Source: Coturnix japonica (Eukaryota > Chordata > Aves > Galliformes > Phasianidae). Taken from it: 64,000 nucleotides of DNA. Position 1 is the stretch's first letter. Each line of letters begins with the position of its first letter. Shown piece after piece: positions 44,701-59,700 of the stretch. The DNA lies in contig NC_029536.1 in NCBI RefSeq assembly GCF_001577835.2, positions 2,418,001-2,482,000 of the forward strand, given 5' to 3'. The notes beneath the pieces were generated by a model. It did not search any database, was not told the origin of the DNA, and worked only from the letters and a program-made list of their open reading frames with translations. The position numbers and the translations under genes are program-made.

Positions 44701-47700
44701 AGTAAGCCAATTAATTTAAATTGAGTAGTGGGTGGTTATGGAAGGTGATTACAGGAGCAGGTTGTGCTGTACAAGAGAAGCCGAGAACAGGCCTTGGTAC
44801 ATCATAGTGAGCTGGGGATACTCTGTCATTTCCAGCTGCAGCCCAAGTCCCCATCACAAGGTTTGGGCTGGTAGTTGACATTAAATACTTCTTCTCTCCT
44901 TCCAGTTCTTGCACACCTTGTTTCCATCATGGGAAAGAGTTACCCGGGCTTTGGAAGTGTGTGTGTGAAAGATGAGTTGGAGCTGAGGCTCCTTCAAAAG
45001 CATAATCTCTTAAGGAACTTTGGTGTAATGCTTTGGATTGTGAGGAGTGTGTGGGCACACAACTCCTTGTTAAGGGTGTCCTTAAGGGACTTGTGTTTAG
45101 TTTGACACTAGAGAAGATGCTGAAGCACATTGCAGACATGGATAGGGACTTGCCCAAATGTCCTTTGGATTTGTGCTGCTGGTTGTGTGATAAACACAGC
45201 ACTGAATCTGCTGGGTGAAGCATGAACCACAGCTGGAGTGTTATGTCTCTTTGAGTAGATCCTTTTGGTGAATGCTGAGTAAAGAGTCTTGCTGAGAAAC
45301 CAAAGTGATCTCTCTTCTGCCCCATTTTCAAGTCTTGGTGTCCATCCCTTTTCTGCAGGAGAACTTCCAGTCCGTCTATAACTGGCAATACGTGCATTGC
45401 CTGTATTTCTGGTGTCGAGTTCTCAGCACGATCTACCCCAGCGAGGTCATGGAGCCATTGATCTATCCTCTGACACAAGTCATCATAGGCTGTATCAAGT
45501 AAGTCGTTTTTTCTCTCTCTACTGGCAGCGCTGCTCTCATCTGATACAGCAGAGCTCTGACTAAGGGGTGTTACTGCTGTGTGATTTGGATTTAACATTG
45601 CATTGTAAGGAACTCTGAGCTGCTTTTGATGGAGGCATTGTGAGCATATGCCACAGTGGAATTAAAAGACTGTTGAAGAGGAATTCAGCACCTCTGTTTT
45701 CCCTTGCTAAGATTGTGGGCTCAGACTTATGTGAAACCAGATTGTGCGCACAAAGGATTGGGTACAACTCCCGGTTGTATATAGGGGGAAGATTTACTTA
45801 ACTGCCTTAAACAGAACCTAACAACAATGAGTGCTAAACATGGAATCAAGTCTTCATCTCCAGCTCTGTGAAGAATTGGCTTTCTGTGTGCAGTTGTTGC
45901 TGTTTGAAGTATTAGGGGCACTGTTTCTAGTATGTCTCTGCTGAGAGGTGTTTGTTTTTTTTTCTTTGTGGTTTGTGTGCTTATATAGAAACTGCTGTTA
46001 ATGGACGTTGAGGGAATTTCTGAATCTCTGGTGATCTCTGAAATCCTGTTAGCTCTATAACCTGATTCTCAGCTTTAAAGCACCACCCGCCTGCTCTCGA
46101 AAAACTCCCAAGTGGTGATGAAGATAAGCAGATTTAAACGATCGTTAGGGCATGCATACATCCTCCCCCCCCATCCCCCATGCACACAGGCTGCTTCCCA
46201 CTGCTGTTGCAGAGCTTTAGCTGTCCTGCAGACAATTCAAGGCAGTTTTTTGCCTGTCTAGGTGGATAAATCAGCTAGCTGGGGCCAAGGAAAGGTGAAT
46301 GGGGTGAGTCTCAGCAAGAGCAGCAATAAATAATGCTCCTGTCTGATGTGCAGGGCTGGTTGGCATGGAATACAGTTACCATCTGACATGGCTTCAAAGG
46401 TTTGGATGAATTTTAGAGTGGGGAAAATAGAAATGGATCCCAGGATAACAAAGCCGGTGTCTGGGATTTGTAGAGTAGATATGTTAGCATGTATGGGATA
46501 TACAGATACATAAGCATGGATGGGAATGGTATGGCAGTGTGGTCTCCTGCTTGAATCTATGTCCAGGACTTCTTAGGTGCAGACTGTCACTTCTTAGTTC
46601 TTGCTTAATTTCAGGCATGTCTGGAAGGCTCAGATAGAGACAGGGGAATGGGGCTGTATGGTATCACAGTGAGCAGGCTGCTTTGCAGAGACATTATGTG
46701 CTGCCCCTCTCTGTCACCCTGCTGCTCAGCTGTGCGATGGGGTGGGAGGGAGGGAAGCTGGGCATGCAGCCTCTCCTGCACAACCTTTCAGTTGTGCTGC
46801 TGGTGTAGCCCTGCTGGGAGCACCAGAAGGGTGATGGGTGGCACTTAGAGGGGAAGAGGCTCCTTCTCTAAGTGCCTTTAGGCCGGGAGGTGGCGCCTGG
46901 CTCCACTGAAAAGCAGCAAGTGGGGATGTCTGTCTGTCTGCAGGACTGCATTGCCTCCTTGTGTTGCCCCAGGGGATTATGTGAGGAAAGCACCCACTCC
47001 TCACAGGCTTTCTGCTCTAGGCAGGGACCATGCTCCTGTTTCTTTCCCCCCTCTTCTTGGAAAGGTGTTTTTTTTTTCCCCTACCTTGTTCCTACCCCTA
47101 GCAGACAAGGTAGAAAGCCAAGCTATAAACATGGTGCTGGCTTACAGCTAAATGAATATCTGCGGTGCACTGAAGTTTTGATCTCCATCCTCCTGGTGTG
47201 TTCAGAGGAGAAGGCAGGAACCCCTGGGGTGACCCCTGGTCAGATCTTCTTTGCAGATCCAAGGCCCAGCTGTGCTTTGTATTCCCTGTGCATCCAGCCA
47301 GCAGGAAGTTAAGCAGATCGGTGCATCGCAGAGCACTCTAAAATTAATAGTCTTGGTTTACAGTAAATCTATACATTTAGCAGGTTTATCCCTTGATCAA
47401 TTAATTCCTGAGAATGGCTTTCGTCATCTCCACTGGTGCCAGATCAGGGGTGCAAGTAGATTTATTTCTATAATGGATCCAATGATAATTATTTCACTAT
47501 TCCGTGGGGTTGGGGGGGGGGAGGATGGAGGTGATTTATGGTACCTAGTTAAATGGTGTTTTTTTTCCCTGCTCCTGGGTTGCTCAGCAAGCTCACTTTG
47601 GGTGGAGGGGGATGATGTACCTATCTATCAGATCTAAGGCTTGTTAACTTGTTAATGTTAGGGTATCCATGACTTCCAGGCTGAGCTAGTGCATAGTGAG

Positions 47701-50700
47701 AGGTTTCTAGAGTGGTAGGTTTGTGACTGATGGGCACTGCATTGTCCTCTATTGGTTTACATGGCATGGGGCAGCTCCTTCCCCATCAGAACCTGGCAAC
47801 CTGATGGTTGCATCGCAGAAACTTGTTGGTGTTACAGCTTCAGCACGTGTGCATTTTATTTCTCACTGTGGGATGGCTTCTGCAGCTTGGTTTGCTGTGT
47901 GATACTAAAGCTGTCCTCCTTTTCTAGTGTAGAAAATGCTGAAGGCTGCAGATGCAGCTCTAGTTTTAACATGACCTGATATCCTTTCATCTTTCTGCTC
48001 TCCAGGCTGGTGCCCACAGCTCGTTTCTACCCCCTGCGCATGCACTGCATCCGTGCCCTAACACTGCTGTCAGAGAACACCAGGACCTTCATCCCAGTGT
48101 TGCCGTTCATCCTGGAGGTTAGTTGGTTCTTGCTGATCTAGCTGAGGCTTGTGCCTGTTTCCTAATGAGTTTTCATTTACCATACCCACCAGCAGCTCCC
48201 ACAGTTACCAGATCTGCTTACATCCTAAATTCCCTGGCAAACACTGTCTGAACGTATTGTATGGTTAGCAAATAGGATTAAACTGATGTTCTCCTGTGAG
48301 GGGGAGAGTATCTGAGATCAGCTGGGTGCAAAATGCATTCCTAGGTGGTTAAGCAAAGGGTGTTCCAAAGAGGAGATTCAGAAGCTCAGCTGCAGTAACA
48401 CCCTGAGCTGTGCTGTTAGTTGATCCTGTTGATACATAAGAGTTTCTCATAACCAACTTATAAAGGAAAAAGGAGAAAACTCCTTCTAAGAATGAAGAAT
48501 TTATTTAGGAGAAGTATCCCATAAAGACAGCCTGGCAAAATACATTATGTTCAGTTGAAATATTGGGTCTCTGTTTCTCTTAGGATAATGCTGAGGCTGT
48601 CCAGCTTCCCCACGTATCAGACTGCTGACATCTCCCCATGTAGGTCTTGCTGTGCTGCTGTGAGGGCACAGAAGTAGTGCAGCCATGTTTCTTAGAAGAA
48701 GGGCCTTTGTGTGAGGGAACAGGGCAAGGTAAGGAACACAGAGCACCAGCAGGTCAGAATAAGGCAAGGGCGTTCGACAGGAGTGAGGGAAGCTTCTATA
48801 ATAAATGACCTGAGTCAGCCAGGCTCATTCCTAATCAAGTTCTGTTGAAGCAAAGTCTCTTGTGGTTTTGTGTTGTTGTAAACGTCCTTCACAAACCACA
48901 TCCTCTGAGCCTGCGGGAGCCGGTGGTGTTTATAAATCTCCTCCTATCCCTCTCCACTCTGCCCTGGCCCTGGCCTTGTGTGGCTTTGCCATTCGCCTGC
49001 TTCCTTCCTCTTGTTCACACACATTTGAAATTCTGCCAGCCAGATTTAGTGATAGAGGCATCTCTGCTCTGTGGTGGTGGAGCCTGGGGTAGGATGATTC
49101 CCTCTGCTGCTTATTTTCTCTAGAGCTCTGAGATACCATTTTCCCCTTGAGGTTGCTTCCCCCTCATTGTGTTCTGGCCCCAACACCTCGGCTGTAATCT
49201 GTGTCAGGCTCCAGCCAGATGTTACCACACTGAGTGCTGAGCTTCCTCCCTGCTTCCACGAGCCCCTGACCACATCCTACCCTGCTGTGTGAGGCATTGC
49301 TTGGCCCAGCTTGTCCAGGCCTTGGTGACACAGGAACAGGGGGGAAATGTCTGCATGAACATTGGGTGTGTTGCTTGCATACTTTCACATTCCTTTGACT
49401 TCCAACTTCGAGTGTTAACCTCAAACCTCCCAGCAGCTGCCAACCTTTCCCTACTTCCTGCCCATCTCCTGCAAGGGGATCCCTCAAACACCCCGAGGAA
49501 TTTTCAGGAGCTGTTTCCTTTGCCCTTCTGTTTCTTCCCAACTCCTCTCATAAAGGTCTCTGAATGCTCTCCACAAATCCTGCTCTAGGTGTACTGCACC
49601 TGTGCAGTTGAGATAACAGGAGCACCAGCACATAGAGGAGAATTGAAGTGCCTGAACTCCAAGGTGTGTGGCACTGCTGAGAGGAGAAACCATGTTCTCA
49701 TGCTTAACTTAATGCTTTACAATGAGCCTTTTCATACTAGCTCATAAAGTTACCCTCTTTGTAGAAGAAACTTCTTCCCTGCGTCCAACTTGATTTTATT
49801 GAACCTGATTGTTAACTTACAGTGTTGCTTACCTGGTTCCCACCCTCCAAACCTGCTCCAGAGCTGTGTGTAAAGCAGTCACGAGTGAATACCAGGGGGA
49901 GGTGGGAAGTTATTGAATACTTTAGTCTTCTCCTTGTCTGTTGTTCCCAGCTGCCTGTATTGCTCACTAAGGGGGAGTATGCCCTCCCAGGCTTTCCTTT
50001 TCCAGCTGTTGTACCAATAAAAGCCTTTCTTGCTCTCCTTTGCACCCCTTGCCAAGTTTAATTTCAGTTAGGCCTTGGTCTTCCTGACCCCATCTCTACA
50101 CAGCCTAGCAGCATCCCTATACTCCTCCCAGGTTACCTGTCCCTGCTTCCACTGCCTGTGCATTTTCTTCTTGCTCTCCAGTTTGAGACATGGAATCGTG
50201 GAGACATCGTGATCTCATCATGAGACATAGGAATCTAATCAGTGTTGGTATTTTAAGCAGGAACAGGCTTGAGGGGCACGGCTGGGGTCAGGGAGCAGAT
50301 CGAAGCCTTCCCATGCTCCATTTGATGTGAAAGGCAGCATACTGCCTGGACTGTTGCTGCAGCTGAATCCAAATGTGGTCAGGGAATGGCTCTGGAGTTT
50401 GTGGCCCTGTTTTTGTCTGCATCTTGAGCCACTTGTTGTTTTTTTTTGTGCAGGCTTTGTGTAGCCTTAGAGTAGATTCTGAAAAGCTCTCTGTAAGGAG
50501 GGACCATGTAACAGTTTCCCTTCCCCCTCACCATCAAGGAAAAGCAGCCCTTGCTGCCTCTTGTCTCAGCCCTGTCACTGCCGTGCTTTCAGGAGACAGC
50601 AGATGGAATGCTTGTGCAATTCCCATAGGCACAGGAATTCCCCAAGCCCCTGCCAATAGAAATAAGAGCTGATGCTCCCCAGCACGGACATCCAGTGCTG

Positions 50701-53700
50701 TGTCCTCTTTGCTTCTGCTTTTCAGGATGGAGTGAAAGAAATTGCTCAAATTGCCTCTTAGGCAAGAGGAGATTGGCTCAAGAGAGTGTAAAGCAGGCAG
50801 GCTTTTATTTTTGTGTTGTTCCTCCCCTTGAATGGCCTGTGAGATCCCAGGCTTTTAATATCTTTTTGTTCAGCACTTCAATTATTTTGTGACAGGAGTT
50901 AGTTTCTGCAGCAGGAGAACTGGTGGCTCATCTGCTGGTAGGCAGGTGTGGATAAACAAGGTGGAAATCTCCCCCCAGGCAGGCTTGGCATGCCAATTTA
51001 AAATTAGCTTCCTTGTGGAGGGATTGGGATAGAGGTTAACCCTGAGAAGCTTAGGAAGGAGTTTTTCACTTTGACACTTAAATGGCTTGAGTTCTGTTTT
51101 GGATGTGCAGCTTGCTTTGGAGAAGGTCCCAGGGGGGCTTGAAGTCCAACATGTGGGTGGTGGATGGAGCTTAGCTGGACAATGTTAAACACTTGAGCTC
51201 TGGTTTTGTACATGGTCTGGGCTCTTTGCATCCTTTACATGAGGAGAAATGAGAACTTTGGACTCATCAGACTGACCTGCTGCACTCACTGCATATGCAT
51301 TCTTATTCCTCACTCACATTGTTCCTCTCCCTCTATACTGCAGCTTCTAAGTTGTGGATCACAACTCCAAATGCATCAGAAGTTGTTAAGTGAGATGATA
51401 CCTGCCCAGTCCACTGGGCTCAAATAATGAGACAGTTGGCTTGGTGCATGTGGGGAAAGCAAGGGTGGTTTATATTCCCTTTATCAAATCAAGGTATTGG
51501 ATATCATCTCTCATAACTTCCTCCCAAACAAGGTGATGAATCATGGACCACATAAGTGAGTGAGGGGTATTGAAAGCAGTCTCTATATTTGGAGATACTC
51601 AGAAAGCTGCTTGGAGCTGATTCTTGGAGGCCCTATTTGAGTGGAGACTAGATGACCTGCAGGAGACCCTCCTCATCTCAACCTGTGTGTGACTGAAGTG
51701 AAGGCTTTTCTCATTGGTACCTAGTGACAGGATGAGTTGCAATATGTGCATCCACAAAAAATAAAGTTGGGCTGCTGGTTTGAACTGGAGCAGCTTAGCT
51801 GGGTGCCTTTGGGTATGGTGGGAGGGTGGTGGAGCAGCTGGAAGGGAGCTGCAGGCAGGTCCTGCAGTGCTCAGCATCCCTGCTGTGTGCTGGCCTGGGG
51901 CAGCCTGCCTGGGGCTGATCAAAGCACTGCCAGGGGGCTTCTGCTACAGCCTGGGAAAAAGAAAGGAGGATGGGGTAATGAAGTGGATGTGCTGTGGGTG
52001 CAGCCTTGGTTTTCTGTCAGCACAGGCTCTATATTTCTGAGCACACTGCACGCATTACCTCTTTAGAAACTGATCTCAAGGTTGCCTTAAATCCTTCTCC
52101 TTCCTACCTGTGTTGCTCTGTCCCTTTCACTTGTCTGCTGATGCTCATCACATGGGTTGGATCATTGGTTTCTGCCAGTTTCTTGTCCTCTCATCCACCC
52201 TTATCCCCTTCCTACCATGCCACAGGATCCCTAGACATCAGTTATCCTTCCAGTCTGGCCATTAGCTGAGTTCTGCTCAGTCTTAAGCTGGGAAGCATGA
52301 TTTTTTCCCCCTTCCCACATATCATGAGAGGCTCCCTGGTACCTCTGGTTGCATTTCCCTGCTTGCCTTGTGGCTTGGAGGCTGCTCACAGACTTGGTCC
52401 CTTTTGCTTTAATGCATCTGACCTCAGGGATCAATACTATTGTTTTGGCCAAAGAAATAACTGTGCATAACGAGGTTTATAGCATCGATTCTCTAGGCTA
52501 GGGCTCTTTGTTTTCACAAGCCACCAAGCTTGTCCCTCCTTTCCAAATAACCTGGATTGACAAATAAAATCAATCATTGCCTCCATGCTTTTTCAGGCCC
52601 GGGGGCATCTGTGTGACCTAACCAAGCTCCCTTTCCCCCCCACCTTGCCCTCCAGCAATCAGCGTGCTGTGTTGCCTCATTCTTGGCTGGTTGGGGTCTG
52701 ATGATGGATGCCTTATTGCTGCATTGAGAGAATAGAAATTATTTCCTTTCCCAGAATGAGATTTAAGACTTGAGAGGATTCTAGAGCCTTGGAGGCAGGG
52801 ATGTGAGGTTGCCCATAGGTGTTTAAAAACACAGATGGGCAGGACATGTGCTATGTCAGCCTCCCTCATAGGTTGTCACCTAATGAACCTCCCTTGGTTG
52901 CCCCTCCTAATCCCCTCATGAGGATCCTTGAGAACATGCCTGAGTCTAAGTGGCTTTTGTAGTTCTTATCATCTTTCTCCTGAGCTCTGCCCTTGCCAGG
53001 CTGGGGAAGGGCACATTTGAACCTTTTGCTCCTTTCTATTTGTCTTCTCAGCTCTGCTGTTGACTGCACAATCTCAGCAGGATCATGGTGAATGTTTTGA
53101 GATGCCATTGTCTTTAAACTCCCTTTCTTCTGTTGTAGATTTTCCAACAAGTGGATTTCAACAAGAGGCCGGGGCGTATGAGTGCTAAGCCCATCAACTT
53201 TGCAGTCATCTTGAAGCTTTCAAATGCCAACCTGCAGGAGAAGGCCTTCCGAGTAAGTGGAACCCCAGCTGCCTACAGTGCCCACCCTCAGAACTGCCAA
53301 TTGCCCTGGCAGTGTGTTTTGCCATCACATCCCATAGGTTAGAGACTCATTTCCCAGGCTGGTTTCTATCTGATGTTTATTTCTGCATTCCCTACCCAGG
53401 ATGGACTCATTGACCAGCTCTATGACCTGATTCTTGAGTATCTTCACAGCCAAGCCCACAGCATTGGATTCCCAGAGCTGGTCCTCCCTACTGTCATTCA
53501 GGTAAGGTGTGAGGCATCTCTTGGTCACACCAGGAATGTGAACAGAGTGTGGATAAGGTCTTTTCCCAACTGCAAACTCCAACAGTGTGAAGGGAGAGAT
53601 GCTCACCTCTTCCTAATCATAGTTTTTGGGCAACTGGGAGGGGAACTGAGGCATCACATCTAAAACAAGGCTGAAGATGGTTGAAAAGGGCTTTAGAATG

Positions 53701-56700
53701 AGCCACTCTTCTGGAATACAAAGAGGGATGAGATGCTACATGATTCCTGTAGTGATACACTTCTGTCTAGTGAACTCGGTTCTAAATTGGTTTAGAATTG
53801 CCCAAATTGCTGCATTACATCACCATAGTACCTGTTTTCTCTGAGCTTGCCTTATCACCTCCATCATGTGCTCTCTACAAGACAGCAATCCCCAAATCCC
53901 AAACTCTGCTTTGCAAAGCTCCACAGTTCTTGCATCTGTCCCTCTTCCTCTGTGCATATAACAGCACTGCAGTGGCTGCTCTTCCTCACCACTTACATTT
54001 ACATAATTCGTGGTGTGCAATAAAACTGCCTCATAGGGTTGTGTGTCTGGGTGTATTGTGCATAATCCTCCCCTAACACCTTGCTAGCTGCGTGGCTTTC
54101 AGAATGAGCTGCAACCTCTGCTTTGAGCAGCAAGATTGCTCAGTGCAAATGTTGGAACTTGGAACTTGCTCCCTCCCTTCCTTGCATTCCTCTCTATTTT
54201 TAACTCCTGAGTGGCAGGTGTCATGCAGGCTTGGCAGAGGGCTCTATGGGGACACACACCTCTCTGCTCCATGCCACGAGCCAGTGTGTCTGCACACGTT
54301 GTCACTGCGGTGCCTCCGGCTGACGTGAAAGCAGCATCTCATCTGGGTCCCTGTGCTACAGATCGCCTTGTTTGTGCTCTGTTCAGCAGGCTGGCAGCTG
54401 CCAGGCACATGCCTTTGGCTGGGCCCCTCTGCCTGGCACGGGCACTGCCTGGCTGGCAGCCTGCTGCTGCGGTTAATAGGAGCTGACAGGCGCTCTCCAG
54501 GCTCAAGGAGCAGCTCCTGTGCTTGCTTATCAGCAGTGAACAAAGCCCTCTCCTCACAGCCAGCAGCTGTTGGGGGCAGCAGGGCTGTCGGAGCCGGAAT
54601 GAAGAGCGTCTGACAGCCCTCTGGCACTGAGAGCCCCGCGGCTTCCAAAAGCATCCTGAGACTGGGCTGTGTTTCTGCAGAGAATTAATGCTATTGGATT
54701 CCTATTTGGCTGTCTCTAACCACAGCCTCGTGGCGTCTGCTGGGCCAGGGTGCTGAGGTTAGCTTCCCAAAATCTCAGAGAGCCTTCGGGAAAGTGTGTG
54801 TGGGGGGGGAAGGCTTTTCCCTTGGAATGGCTCCAGTTAACTATAAAAATCCATCTGTCCCCATCCTTCCCCTTGCAGTGAGCTCACGCTGCTCAGTGCT
54901 GTGCTGCAGGGGCTGGCTTCCAGCTGGCCGAGGCTGCAGCAGCTCTGGGAGAAGCAGGGCTGAGTTGCCTTCAGCCTGAACTCGGGATGCCTGCGAGGCA
55001 GGAAGCAGCGGGCAGATCAAAGGGGAGCAAAGGCAGCGGGGAGGGAGGCAGCTCAAAGGCTGCTGTTTTCTAGCCAGCCAGCTGGGCTGACCCCTGGGCA
55101 GTCATTGCTTCCATAGGCTGACTCCCTTCCGTAGGGTCCTCTGTGGGCTGGGCAGGAGTTGGAGAAGGGCAGGAGGTCCTGGTGACCCTACCAACCTCGT
55201 GCTCACTCTCTGCTCTGAGTGGGGGGGTCAGGGTGGTTTTGGGTTCCCTGGCACACACAGTTCCAGCTGCTTCAGATCACTTATAGCCCCCTGTGTTGTT
55301 TGCTGTAAGAGGAGCTGAGGTTTTACTGTGGTCTCTGCTGGTCTACAGCATCGGTGTTTAAGGCTGGTATTTTAACAGAATCAATCCCACTAATCACAAC
55401 GAGGAACCAGTGCTGGATGTTAATGGCGTAGACACGTACAGACACACATATGTTCTAATTGCTTTTATTCTGGAAAGCAGTGGTTGCTGTGTTTGGCAGA
55501 GGGCAAAAAAGGCATTTAGAGAGTCCCTTTTTTTTCCCTATCTTCTTTTGCCCTCTTGGTCTCTCCCTGCCTCTTCACACGGGGCTGAGATCTCATTACC
55601 TCCCGTTAATATCCATGGCAGATAGCAGCGGGGCTGTGAGGGATTGCCGGGGTCAGGGAATAGGAGGGGGAGAGGAGAAATGAAGCATACAACTGTGAGA
55701 GTGAACGTATACAGCAGCAACCTGCCCAGATAGAGCCTGAGATTTTGCAGGATTTCAGGTGACACTTGTGCAAGCAAAAGAAAAATGATAATGTATGTGG
55801 CAGCGGATGAAATGGATCTGGGGCTGCAGCTGTGGGGATCAAGTGAGATAAATGGAATGACAAATGCATCTCTCGGTGGAGATAAATATGCAGCAACTCT
55901 AAAAAAATAAGTGTTTTAGACAGGGAGGGTGAGGACAGGACAGGCTTGACCAGCAGAAGCGTTTTGCTGCTGGTTTCTTTGTACTTGCTGGATGGGCTCT
56001 TTGCTCTGTGCTTGGTGATGGAGAGGGTTACACCCAGCAGAGCACGGTGCCCTGATGGAGGGCATGTTTCATACCCACCCCATTGGCATGTAGGCTTAGC
56101 AGGGGGGATACATACCCCTCCTTTACCCATCTGTCTCTTTGGAGGCAGAAGCCATAAGTAGATGAGGCAGCGCTGTGTTTGCTGACTTAGAAACCCTGTA
56201 TCTCAGTCCTGATAGCATCTGCAGGTCCCGGTGAGATGGAGGCCCTATTGGGTCCCCTTCTCTATATCAAATGCCTGGTGTATGCGTGGCTCTAGCTTGC
56301 TCCTGCCCTCCATGGAGCTGTCTTGGGGCAGGTAAAAACTTCTAGCAGACAGCATGCTGAGCTGGAATTCAAGCTTTGGATCAATATGGAGACCCGCATC
56401 CCTCCTCCTGCCAGCAAGAGAATCCACTGCAGCCTCACCATTCAACTTGGAGGTGTCAGGGCTGTGCATGGTGGTTTGTACTGGTGGGGAGAAGAGGGGT
56501 TTGCTTGGAGACTGAGATAGACAATAACACAAAAACAGGCTCAGTTTGCAGTGAAATAGTCTCACTGTGTGAGAGCAGCAGCGTGTTTCCTGCACAGTGA
56601 GAGGGCAGGAGCTGACTTTGTGCAAGTGGGATGGTCTGGCTGGCAGCATTAGGGTTTGTGGTTTCCTGGCAGACTGGCTCTTGTCCCAACCATCCCACCT

Positions 56701-59700
56701 AAGCCCTTGGGTCTGAAAAGAAAGGAGTATCTAAGGCTCAGCAATGTGGGTTGTCCACACACAGAGTCATTTTGTAAAGTATTGTGTGGTGGCTCTGTGG
56801 GTTTGTGCCCTTGAAAAATAGGAGGTACCAGTCAGAGCTGGGTCAGTAGTTCAGACCCCAAGCTGACTTCGCCCCATATGACCCTGCCGATGGCCATCTG
56901 GCATGACCTGCAGCTCCAGCAGCCCCACACTTCCTAATGAGCTGTGCTGAAGACTCAGCCTGCAGAGATTTCCCCTATTTGCAGTATCAATCTCTGCCTT
57001 CAATCCCAGCCTGCAGTCTCAAGCCACAGCCCTCGGTGTTCCCTTCCCAAAAGCTGTTTTACTTTTGGGACACACACAGACTCCTTCTCCTGTCTTAGTT
57101 CTAGCTTCTCTGTGCTACCTTGCATCCAAGTTACTTCTTCTCTCCATGCATTTGGTCCATGGTCCCCCTTATTGTTTGCCTAAGCATAAGATTTTGATAT
57201 TTGCACTACAACAGCATCAAGCAGCACCCCATGCTGCCACTGAGGTGGGAGATGTTTCCTTGCCGAGGGGCTCTGACAACCATTACATTGCTTTCATTCT
57301 TCCTCTCTCCTTTCCCTCCTCCCCAGCTCAAATCTTTCCTGAAGGAATGCAAGATTGCCAACTACTGCAAACCCATCCGACAGCTCCTGGAGAAACTGCA
57401 GGAAAATTCTGCTTACATCTCCAGCAGGCGTCAGAAAACTACCTTCGGTGTGGCCAGCAGGGAGTCTGTGGTGAGTCTGCTGCTTCCATTTGGGCTTCCT
57501 GGAAAGACAGTCAGGCTCCGGCTGCTGGGGCTGAGGGGGTGGTCAAGGGGGGGGGAAGAAGGGAAGGACCAGATGATGGAATGGGATTATGGGGTGGGGC
57601 AGACGCTCACAAACAACTGAGCTCGGCTGGGCTCTGATGCTGGAGCTGGCAGAGCTCTGCAACCAAGAGACTCATGGAAAATACAGACCGTAAATCACAG
57701 CCTTGTGTTGTTTGTAACACACACGAGTGTTGAAGAACCTTGCTTTGCTGGGGCATACCCTTTGATGGGGGGTTTCTTGTTTTACATCATCTGCTCCCAG
57801 TCCATAGGTGGCAGTTTGTATCTAAGGTGAAGGGGGGATTCTGCCTCTCTGTGTCTCTCTTCTGCCCTCAAGAGACACCAGTCTATTCTTTTCTGCAGTC
57901 CCTCCTGCTGCTAAGATACTGATCACATTTGATGCCTAGAAGAGCTACATTGGCCATGGGTGATGTGTGGGGTCCATGAATTGAACCTCAGAGTAATGCA
58001 GCCTTAGTGCTGGTGTGGAGGAGAGTGGCTGTGGTGATGCTGGAGACCTCCTCTTATCTTAGGAAATGAACTGTTGGCCATCTGACTGAGAGATGCTGTC
58101 CTCCTGAATCTAAACTGGCATTGCTAGGGCTGCTACCTGCTTTCCTTAGTCCTTTGGGGACCTGCTGAGCTGAAATTCGGGCCCTGTGAAAATTAAGCCT
58201 TGTTAGTGAAGCTCTGTTTGCTTTGCCTTCGTATTTATTCAGCTTAGAGCCCTCTGCAAGCCTGGTAGCAGGTGAACTCTGTGTGTGTGCCTCTATGAGC
58301 AAGTGATGGCTCTGATTCTTCCTTGCCTAGCAGGAGAGAGGTGAAAATATCTGTGTCCGGGAGGTTGTTGATGGGATCAGAGTGATGGCTCTTTGGCCAT
58401 GAGGTATCATTGGATGTCACTGCTAACAGGTAGGCATGGAGCAAAGCTGCAGTGCAGACTTAATTCATCTTCGGACCCACAGGGGCAGTAACTGCTGGAA
58501 AATTATCCTTTGAAATCCTGCCATATCAATGCCTGGACACAGCAGTGTTGTTCTAGGATTAAGGGGCTGATGGAGCTGGTTTGAAGAGCTGAAATAGTCT
58601 TGGGTTCTGTAAACGCATTTCTGGCTGGGGCTGCTTTGCCAGAGGAATTATTTCCCGTCTGGAGGAGAGTGGTTTGGGTTTTGTTTTGTGTTTTTTAGCA
58701 GACAGACAGTGCTGTGACCACCCACCCACTCGGCAGAGGTAGTAGATTTCAGCCCCCAGGGCTCTCTATGGAATGATAGGCTGGGGAAGATCGTGGCTTA
58801 AATGAAAGAGAAAGGGTTTCCAAGCACTCTACCACACAGTCTGCTTTTCCCAGCAGCTCTAGCTGCAGCCCCTTGTTTTAAGAATGGATTATTTTAACAT
58901 CTTGCTGCCTGCACGGCTCTTGGCTGATGCTGGTGCACCTGCTTGCCCAGGAGCATTGCGGTGTGGGTCAAGCAGAGCTGGTCCCAGTGGGGCAGCTTCA
59001 AGTAGCCTCTGGGAAAGGGGGTTGGTGAGGGAAAGCAGGCAGTGGTTTGTTCAGCCTGGTGGGACACAGGCTGTTCTGCTGTATAAAGGGTATAGCAGCA
59101 GTGCAAAGTGCTGCTCAGAGAGGATGCCTGGATTGCTAGAGCAAAATAACAGACACAGAAGGAGAATTGCAAATGGTTGAGGTTGGTCGGGTGGCGTCGA
59201 CTCTCCAGACTCCTGTTGAGGTGTGCAGACTAGAAAGTTTTGTTTCAGTGGCCTTTTTTCTTCTTGTTTTTTTTTTTAATCTCTGCATGCAGCACACACT
59301 AAAACCAAAAGAGCTGTCTCAGACAGAACAAACAGACAGCTGGCTTCCCAAAGAAGAGCCTTTCTCAGAAGCTGTCCATACCGAGCAGCATCAACAAATG
59401 GCCTGATTACAGCTGGCAGCCTGATAGCAGCCTGATCTATAAGTGGGGTGACTTTGTACTGCTCAGGAATCCCTCCCTGTGCAGTGTGGAGCTGTGCTGT
59501 CTGCCTGCTGGCGTCTGTAGCAGAGCTGCTGGAGCCAGCAATGTACCAGCCCTGCCTGGATGCTCTTTATGGACCTGTATTAAACCTCTCCCATTGCTCA
59601 TCCCCTTTTCCTTTCACCTGTTTAATTCCTGCTTGCAGCCTTAGCCAGCTGCCTACCCTGAGTGCAGTTTGGGAGAGGCCCTTCAACTCTTAACTCCCTG